From Arachidicoccus sp. (GTDB taxonomy: Bacteria > Bacteroidota > Bacteroidia > Chitinophagales > Chitinophagaceae): a stretch of DNA of 64,000 bases. How positions within the stretch are numbered: position 1 is the stretch's first letter; each line of letters opens with the position of its first letter. The notes under the pieces were generated by a model that did not search any database, was not told the origin of the DNA, and saw only the letters and a list, made by a program, of their open reading frames with translations. Made by a program: the position numbers and the translations under genes. Of this stretch, positions 26,227-35,585 are shown piece by piece. The stretch is taken from assembly GCA_028283605.1 (NCBI GenBank), contig JAPWKH010000010.1, forward strand, positions 1-64,000, written 5' to 3'.

Positions 26227-28506
26227 ATGCAGTTAAAAGGTTTAGTACGTTTTTTTACGATAGCGCTTATCTTGATTTGCTTGTATCAATTGTCATTCAC
26301 ATGGCTCGTTCATAGTCATGAAAACAAAATGAGTGATAAGGCTGCTCTTTGGGTAAAGAAAAATTATCCCTCCGCTGAACAGAAATATCCGGGTAATACA
26401 CAATCAGCAGGTTTATATACAGATACTTTGCAAAATATTCAAAAAACAGAGCTTAAACATCTTTTGGATAGCACAGCCAATACCAAAATCGATCCTTTCG
26501 GATTGGTATCTTATCAATATGCTAAAGATCAGGAATTGAAACTGGGTCTGGATTTGCAAGGCGGCATGAGTGTAACCATGCAAGTTGGTTTGGACGGATT
26601 GGTACATTCGCTTTCCAATTATACCAAAGATCCTAATATTACAAAAGCAATTGAAAATGCCCAATCTATTAAAGCTACTGGCAATGCCGATTTCATAGAT
26701 TTGTTTGTACAACAATATAATACTTTGTCCGGCGGCAAATCTATGGCTCCGTTTTTTGCGCAAAAAAGTAATGGAAAACTTACTTACACATCCGGCAACA
26801 GCGAGGTTGTGAGCTATTTGCATACACAGGCAAAGTCTGCTTTTGAAAATACTTATAAAATATTAAGAACACGTATAGATCGTTTCGGCCTGGCATCGCC
26901 AACAATTAATCCGGACGAGAATAAAGGCATAATCACTATTGAATTGGCCGGTGTAAATGATGTTGAGAGAGTTCGTCATTATTTGCAATCTACTGCCAAT
27001 CTGCAATTTTTTGAAGTATATAATATAAATGAAACATGGCCGGCAATTCAAAGCGCTGATGCTTTGCTTTCGGCAGATAAAATTACGGCAAAAGATACAA
27101 CAGCTTCTGCTGCAAAAGCCGTTAAAACCGATTCAGCGAAAACTGCTCAATCAAGCGTTTCGGCAGATACATCTAAATCTTCCGACAAAACATTATCTAC
27201 TTTATCAAATCTCAGTAACCAGACTGCTTCCAACACAGCAGGCAAAGTAACTAGCACAAACGGAAAAGTAGATAGCACGGCATATTACAAACAAAAATAT
27301 CCTATAGAATCTATATTGCAACCGGCACAGCCTTCCAGAGCGCAGGACGGCTCGGTATATTATCCGGCCAATATCGGATTTGTGCAGGTAAAAGATACGG
27401 CAGAATTAAATGCTTATTTAAGCCGCGAGGATGTGAAAGCAAAATTCCCGTCCAATCTCGTTTTCATGTATGGAAAGCCTGAAGAAAGTGATTCTAAAAT
27501 GAGAGGCATTCTTCAAATATATGCTATCAAAACTTTAGACAACGGCACAGCGCCTTTGGAAGGCGATCATGTAAGTTCTGCAAGACAAGGCTATGATGAA
27601 AAGAATCGTGTGAATATAGATATGGCGATGGATGAAACCGGCGCGAAACTGTGGGCAAACCTTACGCAAAAAAATGTAGGAAAACCTATAGCTATCGTAT
27701 TGGATAATCTTGTATATAGCGCACCGAATGTAAACGAAGCCATTACCGGCGGGCGTTCCAGCATCAGCGGAAGCTATACTGTACCCGAAGCGCAGGATAT
27801 GGCAAACATTCTTGAATCAGGTAAATTACCCGCTCCTGCAAAAATAGTTTCTCAATATGTTGTAGGCCCTACATTGGGACAAGCTGCTGTAAAAGGAGGT
27901 GTGATTTCTTTCGCATTGTCTTTCATTATCATTTTCATTTTAATGCTGGTTTACTACAATTCGGCTGGCTGGATTGCGAATATTGCGCTTGTACTGAACT
28001 TATTATTTACAATAGGTGTTTTAAGTTCTATGGGCTTTACGCTTACGGCTCCCGGTATTGCAGGTTTGGTATTAACAGTCGGGTTGGCTGTAGATACCAA
28101 CGTAATTATTTTTGAAAGAATTAAAGAAGAACTTACAAAAGGAAAAAGTTATCAAAATGCTGTAAGCGACGGGTATCGCCGCTCTTATGCGCCGGTACTT
28201 GATGCGCATATTACAAACCTTTTGACAGCTATCATTTTATTGTTCTTCGGTATCGGACCGATTCTTGGTTTCGCCACTACACAAATTATCGGTATATTAT
28301 TATCCCTGTTTTGCGGAATTTTAGTATCAAGATTAATATCCGATACTTATACCAATAAGAACAGGCATTTTGAATATTTTACCAAATTATCCAAAAAAAT
28401 ATTTGCGCACCGTGCTATTCCTTTTGCTAAATACAGAAAGATAACTTATGTAATTTCTGCTCTTTGTATTGATACTTGGTATTGCATCTTTCTTCAACGG
28501 ATTTAA
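26227..28506 (+). CDS. secD: Protein translocase SecDF, SecD portion (frame breaks at its end)
   Basis: SecDF uses the proton gradient to pull secreted proteins through SecYEG. This 759-residue frame has the N-terminal helix, the periplasmic P1 region with KLGLDLQGGMSVTMQV, and a long Ser/Thr/Lys-rich insertion (~residues 285-355) typical of Bacteroidota SecDF. The five-helix block follows with GLAVDTNVIIFERIKEE. It ends RKITYVISALCIDTWYC..., where the reading frame leaves the first SecF helix. In Bacteroidota SecD and SecF are normally one polypeptide. Removing one T from the CTTT run at about 28462-28465 rejoins the halves as ...YVISALVLILGIASFF..., so the true product is probably about 1060 residues and this stop is an artefact or a real frameshift. 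Confidence 0.93.
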   Translation: MQLKGLVRFFTIALILICLYQLSFTWLVHSHENKMSDKAALWVKKNYPSAEQKYPGNTQSAGLYTDTLQNIQKTELKHLLDSTANTKIDPFGLVSYQYAKDQELKLGLDLQGGMSVTMQVGLDGLVHSLSNYTKDPNITKAIENAQSIKATGNADFIDLFVQQYNTLSGGKSMAPFFAQKSNGKLTYTSGNSEVVSYLHTQAKSAFENTYKILRTRIDRFGLASPTINPDENKGIITIELAGVNDVERVRHYLQSTANLQFFEVYNINETWPAIQSADALLSADKITAKDTTASAAKAVKTDSAKTAQSSVSADTSKSSDKTLSTLSNLSNQTASNTAGKVTSTNGKVDSTAYYKQKYPIESILQPAQPSRAQDGSVYYPANIGFVQVKDTAELNAYLSREDVKAKFPSNLVFMYGKPEESDSKMRGILQIYAIKTLDNGTAPLEGDHVSSARQGYDEKNRVNIDMAMDETGAKLWANLTQKNVGKPIAIVLDNLVYSAPNVNEAITGGRSSISGSYTVPEAQDMANILESGKLPAPAKIVSQYVVGPTLGQAAVKGGVISFALSFIIIFILMLVYYNSAGWIANIALVLNLLFTIGVLSSMGFTLTAPGIAGLVLTVGLAVDTNVIIFERIKEELTKGKSYQNAVSDGYRRSYAPVLDAHITNLLTAIILLFFGIGPILGFATTQIIGILLSLFCGILVSRLISDTYTNKNRHFEYFTKLSKKIFAHRAIPFAKYRKITYVISALCIDTWYCIFLQRI

Positions 28507-29416
28507 CGAAGGAGTAGAATTTAAAGGCGGAAGAAGCTATACTGTAAAATTTGCTCAAGTGCCGAATCAGGAACAAGTTCGCGATGCTTTGAAAACTGAA
28601 TTTAATGAAGCTCCGATTATCAAAACTGTTAATTCCAACGAGCAGTTGAACATTACTACTTCTTATGAAATCAATAATCCGGGCAAAGATGTTGATGAAA
28701 AAGTAGAGCAAAAATTATATCAGGGATTGCAAAAATTCTTGCCTTCCGGAATTACTTTGCAACAATTTGAACAAGATTATGTGCAAAGTTTCCAAACAGT
28801 ATTGCCTACTATTTCCAAAGACCTGAAAGCCGGCGCAACCAAAGCAACAATAATTGCGATGATTGTAATCTGTCTTTATATCTTTATCAGGTTCAGGGAT
28901 TGGCGCTATTCTGTTGGAACGATTGTAGCTTTGTTGCATGATGTATTTGTAACATTAATCGTATTCAGCTTCTTCAAAAATATTGTTCCTTTCCCGCTTG
29001 AAATTGACCAGCATTTTATTGCGGCAATATTAACCGTGATAGGTTTTTCGATGAACGATACAGTAATTGTATATGACAGAATTCGTGAAGATGTAAAACT
29101 GATGCATACTACAGATAAAACGGCAATTATTAATAAAGCTATCAATGACACATTGAGCCGTACAGTAATGACTTCGCTGACTGTATTTATAACAATTTTG
29201 ATATTATTCATCTTCGGTGGCGAAACGGTAAGAGGTTTTGCATTCGCAATGCTGATCGGAGTAATTACCGGTACATATTCCTCAATATTCGTGGCAGCAC
29301 CAATATTGATCGACTTTGCAAGGAATAAGCCATTAGGCAGAAAAAGCGATTATGATACGATAGAAAGAAAACCGCAACAAAAGCTGCAAACAAAACAAAA
29401 GGCAAACTTGAATTAA
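28469..29416 (+). CDS. secF: Protein translocase SecDF, SecF portion (out of frame with SecD portion)
   Basis: The 315-residue frame carries SecF: GVEFKGGRSYTVKF after the first helix, then a periplasmic part, then the helix block with VIGFSMNDTVIVYDRIRED and GTYSSIFVAAPILI. The only start available is a TTG at 28469, which would cut the first transmembrane helix in half. It overlaps the SecD frame by 38 bp and is shifted +1 relative to it. Separate translation is therefore unlikely and a single-base frameshift inside a fused secDF is the better reading. If the shift is real, the cell would have no intact first SecF helix unless ribosomes shift at CTT-TGT. Confidence 0.9.
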   Translation: MILGIASFFNGFNEGVEFKGGRSYTVKFAQVPNQEQVRDALKTEFNEAPIIKTVNSNEQLNITTSYEINNPGKDVDEKVEQKLYQGLQKFLPSGITLQQFEQDYVQSFQTVLPTISKDLKAGATKATIIAMIVICLYIFIRFRDWRYSVGTIVALLHDVFVTLIVFSFFKNIVPFPLEIDQHFIAAILTVIGFSMNDTVIVYDRIREDVKLMHTTDKTAIINKAINDTLSRTVMTSLTVFITILILFIFGGETVRGFAFAMLIGVITGTYSSIFVAAPILIDFARNKPLGRKSDYDTIERKPQQKLQTKQKANLN

Positions 29417-29420
29417 AATA

Positions 29421-29455
29421 AAAAACGGCAATCAAAAAATGATTGCCGTTTTTGT
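29421..29455 (+). terminator. Bidirectional terminator between secDF and a dehydrogenase gene
   Basis: A perfect 14-bp stem AAAAACGGCAATCA / TGATTGCCGTTTTT (29421-29434 with 29440-29453), loop AAAAA, sits between two convergent genes. It has a T tract on both strands. Confidence 0.9.
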
Positions 29456-29462
29456 TTATTCG

Positions 29463-30446
29463 TTATTTCTGTATCGCATATACATCTTTATTTACCGTGT
29501 GTGGCATTTCTTTGCCATTGGCAATAGCAACAATATTTTCTGCGGAAAGTTTAGCCATTGCGGCTCTCGTTTCTATAGTTGCCGAACCTTGATGCGGCAA
29601 TACACATACTGTTGGCATCGTAAGCAAAATATTATCTTTAGACATCGGTTCAGGATTGGTCACATCCAATCCCGCGCCCCAAATAATTCCTTTTTGTATA
29701 GCTTCGGTTAAATCGGTTTCATTGTGCAAAGCGCCTCTTGCGGTATTGATAAAAATGGACGAAGGTTTCATTTTTGCAAAAGCTTCTTTATTAAATATTC
29801 CTTTAGTTTCTTCAGATAAATTGGCGTGTGCGGACAATACATCGCTTTGTTCAAGTAATTCCTCAAAACTTACATATCGTGCATTTAATAATTGCTCGGC
29901 TTCATTATTTTGTTTACGATTATGGTAAATAATGCTCATATTGTACGCGCCCTTTGCTTTTTTAGCCATTTCCATACCAATTCGCCCCATTCCAAAAATA
30001 CCTAGCGTTTTATTGTTTAGTTCTATGCCGAGGTTTGCCGTTGGTTGATAAAAATGCCATTTATCTTGTTTGATATAGTCGTACATATAAAATGCTTTGC
30101 GGGATGCAGCCAGCATTAACAGAAATGCTGTATCTGCCGTTGCTCCGCTCAATACATCAGGCGTATGGCCAACGGGAATTTTATATTTGGTGGCTGCGTT
30201 TATATCTACATTATCATATCCTACCGAAAGTAAAGACACAGCCTTTAAGTGCGGACATTTACTGAAAAAATATTCATCCAAGCGCACATGCCCGGCAATA
30301 AGCAATGCGTCAAAATCCTGGCATGTTTTTATAAACTCATCTTTATCCAACTCTTTCGTTTCGCTGTACTGCGCTATTTCTATTCCGGCTTCTTTCAAAA
30401 TTTCTATTCCTGCCTCAGGTAATGTTCTCGTTATATAAACTCTCAT
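29463..30446 (-). CDS. D-isomer 2-hydroxyacid dehydrogenase (glyoxylate/hydroxypyruvate reductase type)
   Basis: The 327-residue protein is the full length of the NAD(P)-dependent D-2-hydroxyacid dehydrogenase family. The dinucleotide motif is LGIFGMGRIGMEMAKKA (residues ~148-164). The catalytic Arg is in FINTARGALHNETDL, the Glu in GLDVTNPEP, and the His in VCVLPHQGSATIETR. It would reduce glyoxylate, hydroxypyruvate or a similar 2-oxoacid in the cytoplasm. Exact substrate preference cannot be read. It converges on secDF, with a strong terminator between. Confidence 0.93.
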   Translation of the reverse strand: MRVYITRTLPEAGIEILKEAGIEIAQYSETKELDKDEFIKTCQDFDALLIAGHVRLDEYFFSKCPHLKAVSLLSVGYDNVDINAATKYKIPVGHTPDVLSGATADTAFLLMLAASRKAFYMYDYIKQDKWHFYQPTANLGIELNNKTLGIFGMGRIGMEMAKKAKGAYNMSIIYHNRKQNNEAEQLLNARYVSFEELLEQSDVLSAHANLSEETKGIFNKEAFAKMKPSSIFINTARGALHNETDLTEAIQKGIIWGAGLDVTNPEPMSKDNILLTMPTVCVLPHQGSATIETRAAMAKLSAENIVAIANGKEMPHTVNKDVYAIQK

Positions 30447-30662
30447 TTCTGTAATTGAAGATGTATGTGTTGATGATTATATATAGCATTCAAAGTTCGT
30501 TCATATACTTCAAAAAGTATTTGTAAGAATAATTAAGCACATTATTTATAAAAGCATAAAAAACGAATAATTGTTAATATTAAACAATGTTAATATCTTT
30601 ATTCATTAATAATAAAAATATATGAAATATACAATAAGAATGCTGCATGCAGAAAAAGGTAA

Positions 30663-30696
30663 TTATTTTCGGATAAATAAAATTTACCGAAAATAA
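30663..30696 (+). promoter_or_regulatory. Long near-perfect inverted repeat upstream of an AraC gene
   Basis: TTATTTTCGG(A)TAAAT at 30663-30678 pairs with ATTTACCGAAAATAA at 30682-30696, 15 bp with one bulged A and a 3-nt loop. It lies 30 bp before the AraC start and is not followed by a T tract. It could be an operator or a hairpin in the 5' leader. Confidence 0.45.
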
Positions 30697-30726
30697 ATTC
30701 CAAAAAACTATTAAAAAAAGATAAGA

Positions 30727-31575
30727 ATGAAAATTGAATACGAAATTGTAACGCCTGACAAAGACAGTTCTTTTCATATAATTTTTCATAAAAAAATAAA
30801 CAGTAAAGATTTTGAATGGCAATATCATTATCATCCTGAATATGAACTGGTTTACATAAAAGAAGGAAGCGGCGCAAGACATGTAGGCAACCATATTGGC
30901 AGATACCGACACGGAGATTTGATTTTGATCGGGTCTAACTTGCCGCACTCGGGTTTCGGGCTGCATGCCACCGATCCGCATGAAGAGATTGTTTTACAGG
31001 TAAATTCAAGCGTGCTGCCATTGCATCTTACAGAAATGGAGCCGGTTGCAGAATTGTTTGACAGGTCTAAATACGGCATATCTTTTTCAAAGAAAATACA
31101 TAAAATTATCGGTGATGCGCTGTATGCAATGATCGACGAATCTCCCGCGCAGCGTTATCTTTCCATGCTGAAAATATTTCAAAATTTAGCGCATGCAGAA
31201 GAATATTATTTACTGAATAAAAATATTGTGAATTCCGAATCCATCAAAAAACATAAGGCAAGACTGCAGAAAGTTTTTACCTATGTAGAAAAATATTTTA
31301 ATGAAGAAATAGAAATAGAAAATGTAGCGCAAATAGCAGGGTTATCCGTTCCGGCATTTTGCAATTTTTTCAAGAAAACAACCCAAATAACGTTTACTGC
31401 ATTTGTAAATCATTATCGCGTGCAGCAGGCCTGCAAACTTTTACTGGAGGATAAAACAATTGCAGAAGTAAGCTACAATTGCGGATTCAATAACGTTACT
31501 TATTTCAATAAGATTTTTAAAAACGTAATGAACAAAACACCCACAGAATATTTAAAAGAAATTAATGCCGCCTGA
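30727..31575 (+). CDS. AraC-family transcriptional regulator with cupin sensor domain
   Basis: The 282-residue protein has an N-terminal cupin domain (residues ~15-100, with WQYHYHPEYELVYIKEGSG and LIGSNLPHSG). A C-terminal AraC DNA-binding domain (residues ~175-280) includes IAGLSVPAFCNFFKKTTQITFTAF and ISYNCGFNNVTYFNKIFK-like sequence (AEVSYNCGFNNVTYFNKIFK). Such regulators usually respond to a sugar or metabolite. A long inverted repeat lies just upstream. No catabolic operon adjoins it on the same strand; the next gene is convergent with an 8-bp gap, so its targets are unknown. Confidence 0.93.
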   Translation: MKIEYEIVTPDKDSSFHIIFHKKINSKDFEWQYHYHPEYELVYIKEGSGARHVGNHIGRYRHGDLILIGSNLPHSGFGLHATDPHEEIVLQVNSSVLPLHLTEMEPVAELFDRSKYGISFSKKIHKIIGDALYAMIDESPAQRYLSMLKIFQNLAHAEEYYLLNKNIVNSESIKKHKARLQKVFTYVEKYFNEEIEIENVAQIAGLSVPAFCNFFKKTTQITFTAFVNHYRVQQACKLLLEDKTIAEVSYNCGFNNVTYFNKIFKNVMNKTPTEYLKEINAA

Positions 31576-31583
31576 TGCAAGGG

Positions 31584-32477
31584 TTATTTTTCAATTATAT
31601 AAATAACAGAACTGCAATTTTCCGAATGCTGCATTGCGTTTATGTTAGACTTCAATCCATTCAATCCTGCAGCTGCAAAATTTGTTGAACCGTTTTTATA
31701 TTTACTGCTCAGCATGCTTACGTAAAAACTGTCGTACCACATCGGCAATATTTTTACAACTTTCAGCTGATGCAATTCCATTAAATCCTTCATCGCTTTC
31801 GGAGAAAAATGATATAAGTGCCTCGGTACATCATAAGCAGCCCAATATTCTTTATAAATTTGAGCATCTTTGCTTGTATAATTTGGAACGGCGATAACTA
31901 TTTTTCCATCGGGTTTTAATAGCTTTTTTATATGATTTATATAATCATGCAAAGCGTGTACATGCTCTAATACGTGCCACATTGTAATTGCATCAAAAGA
32001 GTTCTCTTTCAGGGAAAATAATTCATCTGACTGCAAGGCTTTAATGCCGTATAAATCGATCGCATTTTTTCGAGCATCTTCATCCGGTTCAATGCCGGTA
32101 ATAGCCCATCCTTTGGATAACATTGTATGCAAAAAAGTACCGGTGCCACAGCCAATATCCAATATGTTACCCTTTTGTTTTCCGGTTTGCTGAAAAATAA
32201 TGGAAGCCTTTTGCTTCATTGTTCTGTTCCGTACTTTCTGGTAAAGCTTATTGATAATGCCTTTGGAAGTATTGGTATGTGAAATATAATTTTCGGATTT
32301 GTAATAATTCCCGATGTGCATTAAATCCGGAACATCCTGCGTAAAGCGAAGGGTGCATTTGCCGCATTCAAATATTTGAAATAATGTACCGCTTACGGTA
32401 TAATCTTTTGCGGACAATACAAAATGTATATCGGAACTTTTACAAACCGGACAATGTGTATAATGAACAATCGACAT
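31584..32477 (-). CDS. Class I SAM-dependent methyltransferase with N-terminal zinc-knuckle
   Basis: The 297-residue protein begins with a four-cysteine knuckle (CPVCKSS at residues ~9-15 and CGKC at ~38-41). A Rossmann-type methyltransferase domain follows, with NILDIGCGTGTFLHTMLSKG (motif I, ~105-124), ITGIEPDEDA and ITMWHVLEHVHALHDY (motif II/III). Proteins of this build methylate sugars or lipid-linked intermediates in polysaccharide pathways or small molecules. It starts 1 bp after the stop of the polyprenol glycosyltransferase gene and is co-transcribed with it, supporting a role in glycolipid or cell-surface glycan synthesis (inference). Confidence 0.88.
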   Translation of the reverse strand: MSIVHYTHCPVCKSSDIHFVLSAKDYTVSGTLFQIFECGKCTLRFTQDVPDLMHIGNYYKSENYISHTNTSKGIINKLYQKVRNRTMKQKASIIFQQTGKQKGNILDIGCGTGTFLHTMLSKGWAITGIEPDEDARKNAIDLYGIKALQSDELFSLKENSFDAITMWHVLEHVHALHDYINHIKKLLKPDGKIVIAVPNYTSKDAQIYKEYWAAYDVPRHLYHFSPKAMKDLMELHQLKVVKILPMWYDSFYVSMLSSKYKNGSTNFAAAGLNGLKSNINAMQHSENCSSVIYIIEK

Positions 32478-32478
32478 A

Positions 32479-33219
32479 TCAGCTCCTTACTCTTTTTCTG
32501 TAATTTTTAAACAGGCTCAACCATTGCAATTCCAATACGCCGAGAATACCTTCTTTCAAAATGCCTTTGCTCATTTTGCTGGCGCCATGCCTTCTGTCTT
32601 TAAAAGTGATAGGCACTTCTACTATCTTAAACCCGAGTTTCCATGAAGCAAATTTCATTTCTACCTGAAAAGCATAACCAACAAAAGCAATAGCATCAAA
32701 ATTAATTGTATCCAATACTTTTTTGGTATAACAAATAAAACCCGCCGTAGGATCATTGACAGGCATCCATGTAAGTAGTTTTGTATAAAGCGCTCCGCCT
32801 TTGGAATATATTCTCCTGTCGAGCGGCCAGTTTTCTATCTTCCCACCTTTCACATAGCGGCTTCCAATAGCCACATCCGCTCCGCCTATTTTGCAGGCAT
32901 TGTACAAACGTTCCAGGTCTTTCGGGTCGTGAGAAAAATCGGCATCCATTTCAAAAATATACTGATAATTTCTTTCAATTGCCCATTTAAACCCGTGAAT
33001 ATAAGCGGTTCCCAAGCCCAGTTTACCGGCTCTTTCTTCCAAAAACAATTCGCCGGGATATTCGTTTATTAATTGTTTTACGATTGAAGCAGTCTCATCA
33101 GGTGAGCTATCATCAATTACCAGAATATGGTAACCAAGTCGCAGTGAGAAAACATAGCGAAGCATTTCTTCGATATTTTCTTTTTCGTTGTATGTTGGTA
33201 TTATTACAAGTTTTTCCAA
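32479..33219 (-). CDS. Polyprenol monophosphomannose synthase-like glycosyltransferase (GT2)
   Basis: The 246-residue protein has the GT-A fold of family 2. It starts VIIPTYNEKENIEEML, has ILVIDDSSPDETA, the metal-binding region FEMDADFSHDPKDL, GSRYVKGG and ITFKDRRHGASKMS, all typical of Dpm1-type enzymes that load mannose or another sugar onto polyprenyl phosphate at the membrane. There is no C-terminal transmembrane anchor. It lies directly upstream of a methyltransferase gene (1-bp gap), so both probably belong to one lipid-linked-sugar unit. Confidence 0.93.
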   Translation of the reverse strand: MEKLVIIPTYNEKENIEEMLRYVFSLRLGYHILVIDDSSPDETASIVKQLINEYPGELFLEERAGKLGLGTAYIHGFKWAIERNYQYIFEMDADFSHDPKDLERLYNACKIGGADVAIGSRYVKGGKIENWPLDRRIYSKGGALYTKLLTWMPVNDPTAGFICYTKKVLDTINFDAIAFVGYAFQVEMKFASWKLGFKIVEVPITFKDRRHGASKMSKGILKEGILGVLELQWLSLFKNYRKRVRS

Positions 33220-33299
33220 ATGCTACAAATATAATATCAAAATATTTAGAGGAGTAATAAAAATGAAAAGTATCACTTTTCTTGTATTTTATTCCCGGC

Positions 33300-34067
33300 T
33301 TATTTTTTCAATAAAGTTTTATTTAATATGTTGGTTATGATTTGTTTTGTATGTAAAGGAAAATCGCCTTTCATCATCCAATCATAATATTGCGGCTCCA
33401 GTTTCAAAACATCTTCCACCGATTTACCTTTATGCTTTCCGAAATTGAAAATAACAATGTTGTTTTGAATTACAAAACGCCTTGCCAAATCCACAAATTT
33501 TTCTTCGCCGGTAAATGCCAAAATACTATCGACTGTGTTCCCGATATTCGGATAACGTGTAATTTGCGCTTCCAGCACTTCCCAGGTTGCAGCGGCATCG
33601 GCTTCTGCACTGTGCGCATCTTCCAGCGATTTATCGCAGTAAAATTTATAAGCCGCGCTTAGTGTGCGCTGCTCCATTTTGTGAAATACTTTTTGAACAT
33701 CTACAAATTTTCTTCCTTCCAGGTTAAAGTCGAGGCCTGCGCGTAAAAATTCTTCCACCAACATAGGAATATCAAACTTGTTACTGTTGTATCCGCCGAT
33801 GTCGCAATTGTCAAGAAACTGATTAATTTCATTGGCAATATCTTTGAATGCAGGCGCGTCTTTTACCATTTCGTCCGTAATGCCGTGAATATCCGAAGAT
33901 GCTTTCGGAATGTGCATTTGAGGATTTACCAGTTTGCGTTTCCTTTGTTCTTCTCCGTCAGGAAATATTTTAACTACTGCAATTTCCACAATTCTGTCCG
34001 TAGAAATATTAATCCCCGTTGTTTCAAGGTCTATAAATGCCAAAGGGCGTTGAAGCTGTAAGTTCAT
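33300..34067 (-). CDS. DEDDh 3'-5' exonuclease (DnaQ/PolC epsilon-like)
   Basis: The 255-residue protein carries the exonuclease motifs of the DnaQ superfamily. ExoI is FIDLETTGI (Asp12, Glu14), ExoII GGYNSNKFDIPML, and ExoIII HSAEADAAATWEVL, with the His and Asp five residues apart (DEDDh class). A C-terminal 80-residue extension with NFGKHKGKSVEDVL resembles the putative DUF3820/quorum-type tail seen in Bacteroidota homologues. It would trim DNA or RNA 3' ends in the cytoplasm, in repair or proofreading; which is not known. It stands alone on the minus strand. Confidence 0.92.
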   Translation of the reverse strand: MNLQLQRPLAFIDLETTGINISTDRIVEIAVVKIFPDGEEQRKRKLVNPQMHIPKASSDIHGITDEMVKDAPAFKDIANEINQFLDNCDIGGYNSNKFDIPMLVEEFLRAGLDFNLEGRKFVDVQKVFHKMEQRTLSAAYKFYCDKSLEDAHSAEADAAATWEVLEAQITRYPNIGNTVDSILAFTGEEKFVDLARRFVIQNNIVIFNFGKHKGKSVEDVLKLEPQYYDWMMKGDFPLHTKQIITNILNKTLLKK

Positions 34068-34161
34068 AATTATTTATTAAGCTTTGCTCCTTTTTCTCGG
34101 TATGTGTCTTCACGTACCGAAGCGTTGCAGGAGTTGTATATTTGTAAATAGTACATAATTA

Positions 34162-35568
34162 TTATTCAGGCATTTTGTTTAAGGGAATTATGTTCGTTGA
34201 GTGTCTTATTACTAAGGCTGGAGTTGGAATATATGTTCCATTAAATCCGCCGCCAGAGATTAACATAAATCCATTTGAAGATAATCCGCATCCATAATCT
34301 TTAATTGCTCTGCCTTTGTCTCCAAACGGCAAATAAAATCTTCCTTGAGTAATTTCTTTCCAATTTCCGGTTACAGTGCGAACCCATATGTTTTGATAAG
34401 AAACAGCTCTTCGATGTGTGTCATCATGTGAACTAAAGTCTTCTAAAAAAGAGTATGCGTATTTTAAGTAATTGGAAAAATGCGGTGTTTTAATTTTAGC
34501 TATCATTTTCCAATTCTCATCTACTTTAACAAACAAAGTATAAGTAGTTGAATTTTCGATAAAATTTGGTACGGCATGTATAAGGAATTTATATATAGAA
34601 TCTTCTTTCCAATCAAAAATCAAATGTGTGTGGACGCCACTTCCTTCATTACCGAACCTGTCAACAAAAGCATTTTTATCGGCACTAATAAGCGTTGCGC
34701 GAGAACTATCAGCGGTAACATTTTTATTATTATTGCCCCCTTTTGCATCCCAAACAGAAAATATAATTCTGCGTTCTTGTTCTGAATTAACTTGAATACC
34801 TGAATAAAAAGAACTTCCTCCTAAAACGGAATAATAGGTATATAATGGCGCTTCGCCTTTTGGAACTCTGACTTCTGCATATGCCCATTCAACACTATCA
34901 ATATTGTTTAGTTCATAATTTAAAGTTAGATAAGTCGCATTTAAATTATTATTGCCTTTAGTCAAATCTCGAGTGCTGTCTAAATATTTAGAAGAAATAT
35001 ATTTAAGATTGGATATTGTATCAATAGAATAATTCATTCCAGTAGTTGAAACGGTTTTATCTACAACTTCCAAATTAACAGTAGAATCAAACCAAATTTG
35101 GCCATCTCCTGTAAGCAATGCTCCATAAGCTATTCCGGAAGCATTTGAAGATACATCAAGAACAATTTCATATTTTGTCCAGTTTGTAGCGCCTTTAATA
35201 CCTCTGTTTTGCATATTGTCAAATGCCAACGGTTCAGTTGAACCAGCTTTATCAACACGTAACCAAAAGCCTGCCCAATCTTTTACATTTTTCGATTTTA
35301 AGTAACCAGACAATCGTATGCGCTTCCCTACAAATTTATCAGCAAAAATGTATTTCATTAATGTGCCGAAGCCTCTTGTATTTTTCTCTATAGATTTAAT
35401 TGACATTGTAGTGTTTTTATTGTGCTTAACAATGTAATCACTTCTCATTTCATATTTATCTATGTTTCCCGCTTTTTGCCATTCTTTATTATCCGTTAAT
35501 GTGATGTATTTATAAGAAGATAGCGTGTAAGTCAATAAAATAAAAAAACATAATTGTAAATATTTCAT
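34162..35568 (-). CDS. Exported DUF3472-domain protein, carbohydrate-binding-like
   Basis: The 468-residue protein has a signal peptide (residues ~1-18). An N-terminal beta-sandwich (~25-175, with LSGYLKSKNVKDWAGFWLRV and WTKYEIVLDV) resembles a carbohydrate-binding module. The central part (~205-400) resembles DUF3472 (SGIQVNSEQERRIIFSVWDA, GVHTHLIFDWKEDSIYKFLI). No catalytic residue is recognisable. Such proteins are exported and occur with glycan-degrading genes, which suggests sugar or surface-polymer binding (inference). It lies 17 bp downstream of Mpl on the same strand. Confidence 0.72.
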   Translation of the reverse strand: MKYLQLCFFILLTYTLSSYKYITLTDNKEWQKAGNIDKYEMRSDYIVKHNKNTTMSIKSIEKNTRGFGTLMKYIFADKFVGKRIRLSGYLKSKNVKDWAGFWLRVDKAGSTEPLAFDNMQNRGIKGATNWTKYEIVLDVSSNASGIAYGALLTGDGQIWFDSTVNLEVVDKTVSTTGMNYSIDTISNLKYISSKYLDSTRDLTKGNNNLNATYLTLNYELNNIDSVEWAYAEVRVPKGEAPLYTYYSVLGGSSFYSGIQVNSEQERRIIFSVWDAKGGNNNKNVTADSSRATLISADKNAFVDRFGNEGSGVHTHLIFDWKEDSIYKFLIHAVPNFIENSTTYTLFVKVDENWKMIAKIKTPHFSNYLKYAYSFLEDFSSHDDTHRRAVSYQNIWVRTVTGNWKEITQGRFYLPFGDKGRAIKDYGCGLSSNGFMLISGGGFNGTYIPTPALVIRHSTNIIPLNKMPE

Positions 35569-35585
35569 AACTCATTTTTAAATGA

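Noticed and set aside
28469-28506. Separate secD and secF genes with overlapping ends
   Set aside because: The only secF start would cut its first helix in half, whereas a single-base change restores the fused protein usual in this phylum.
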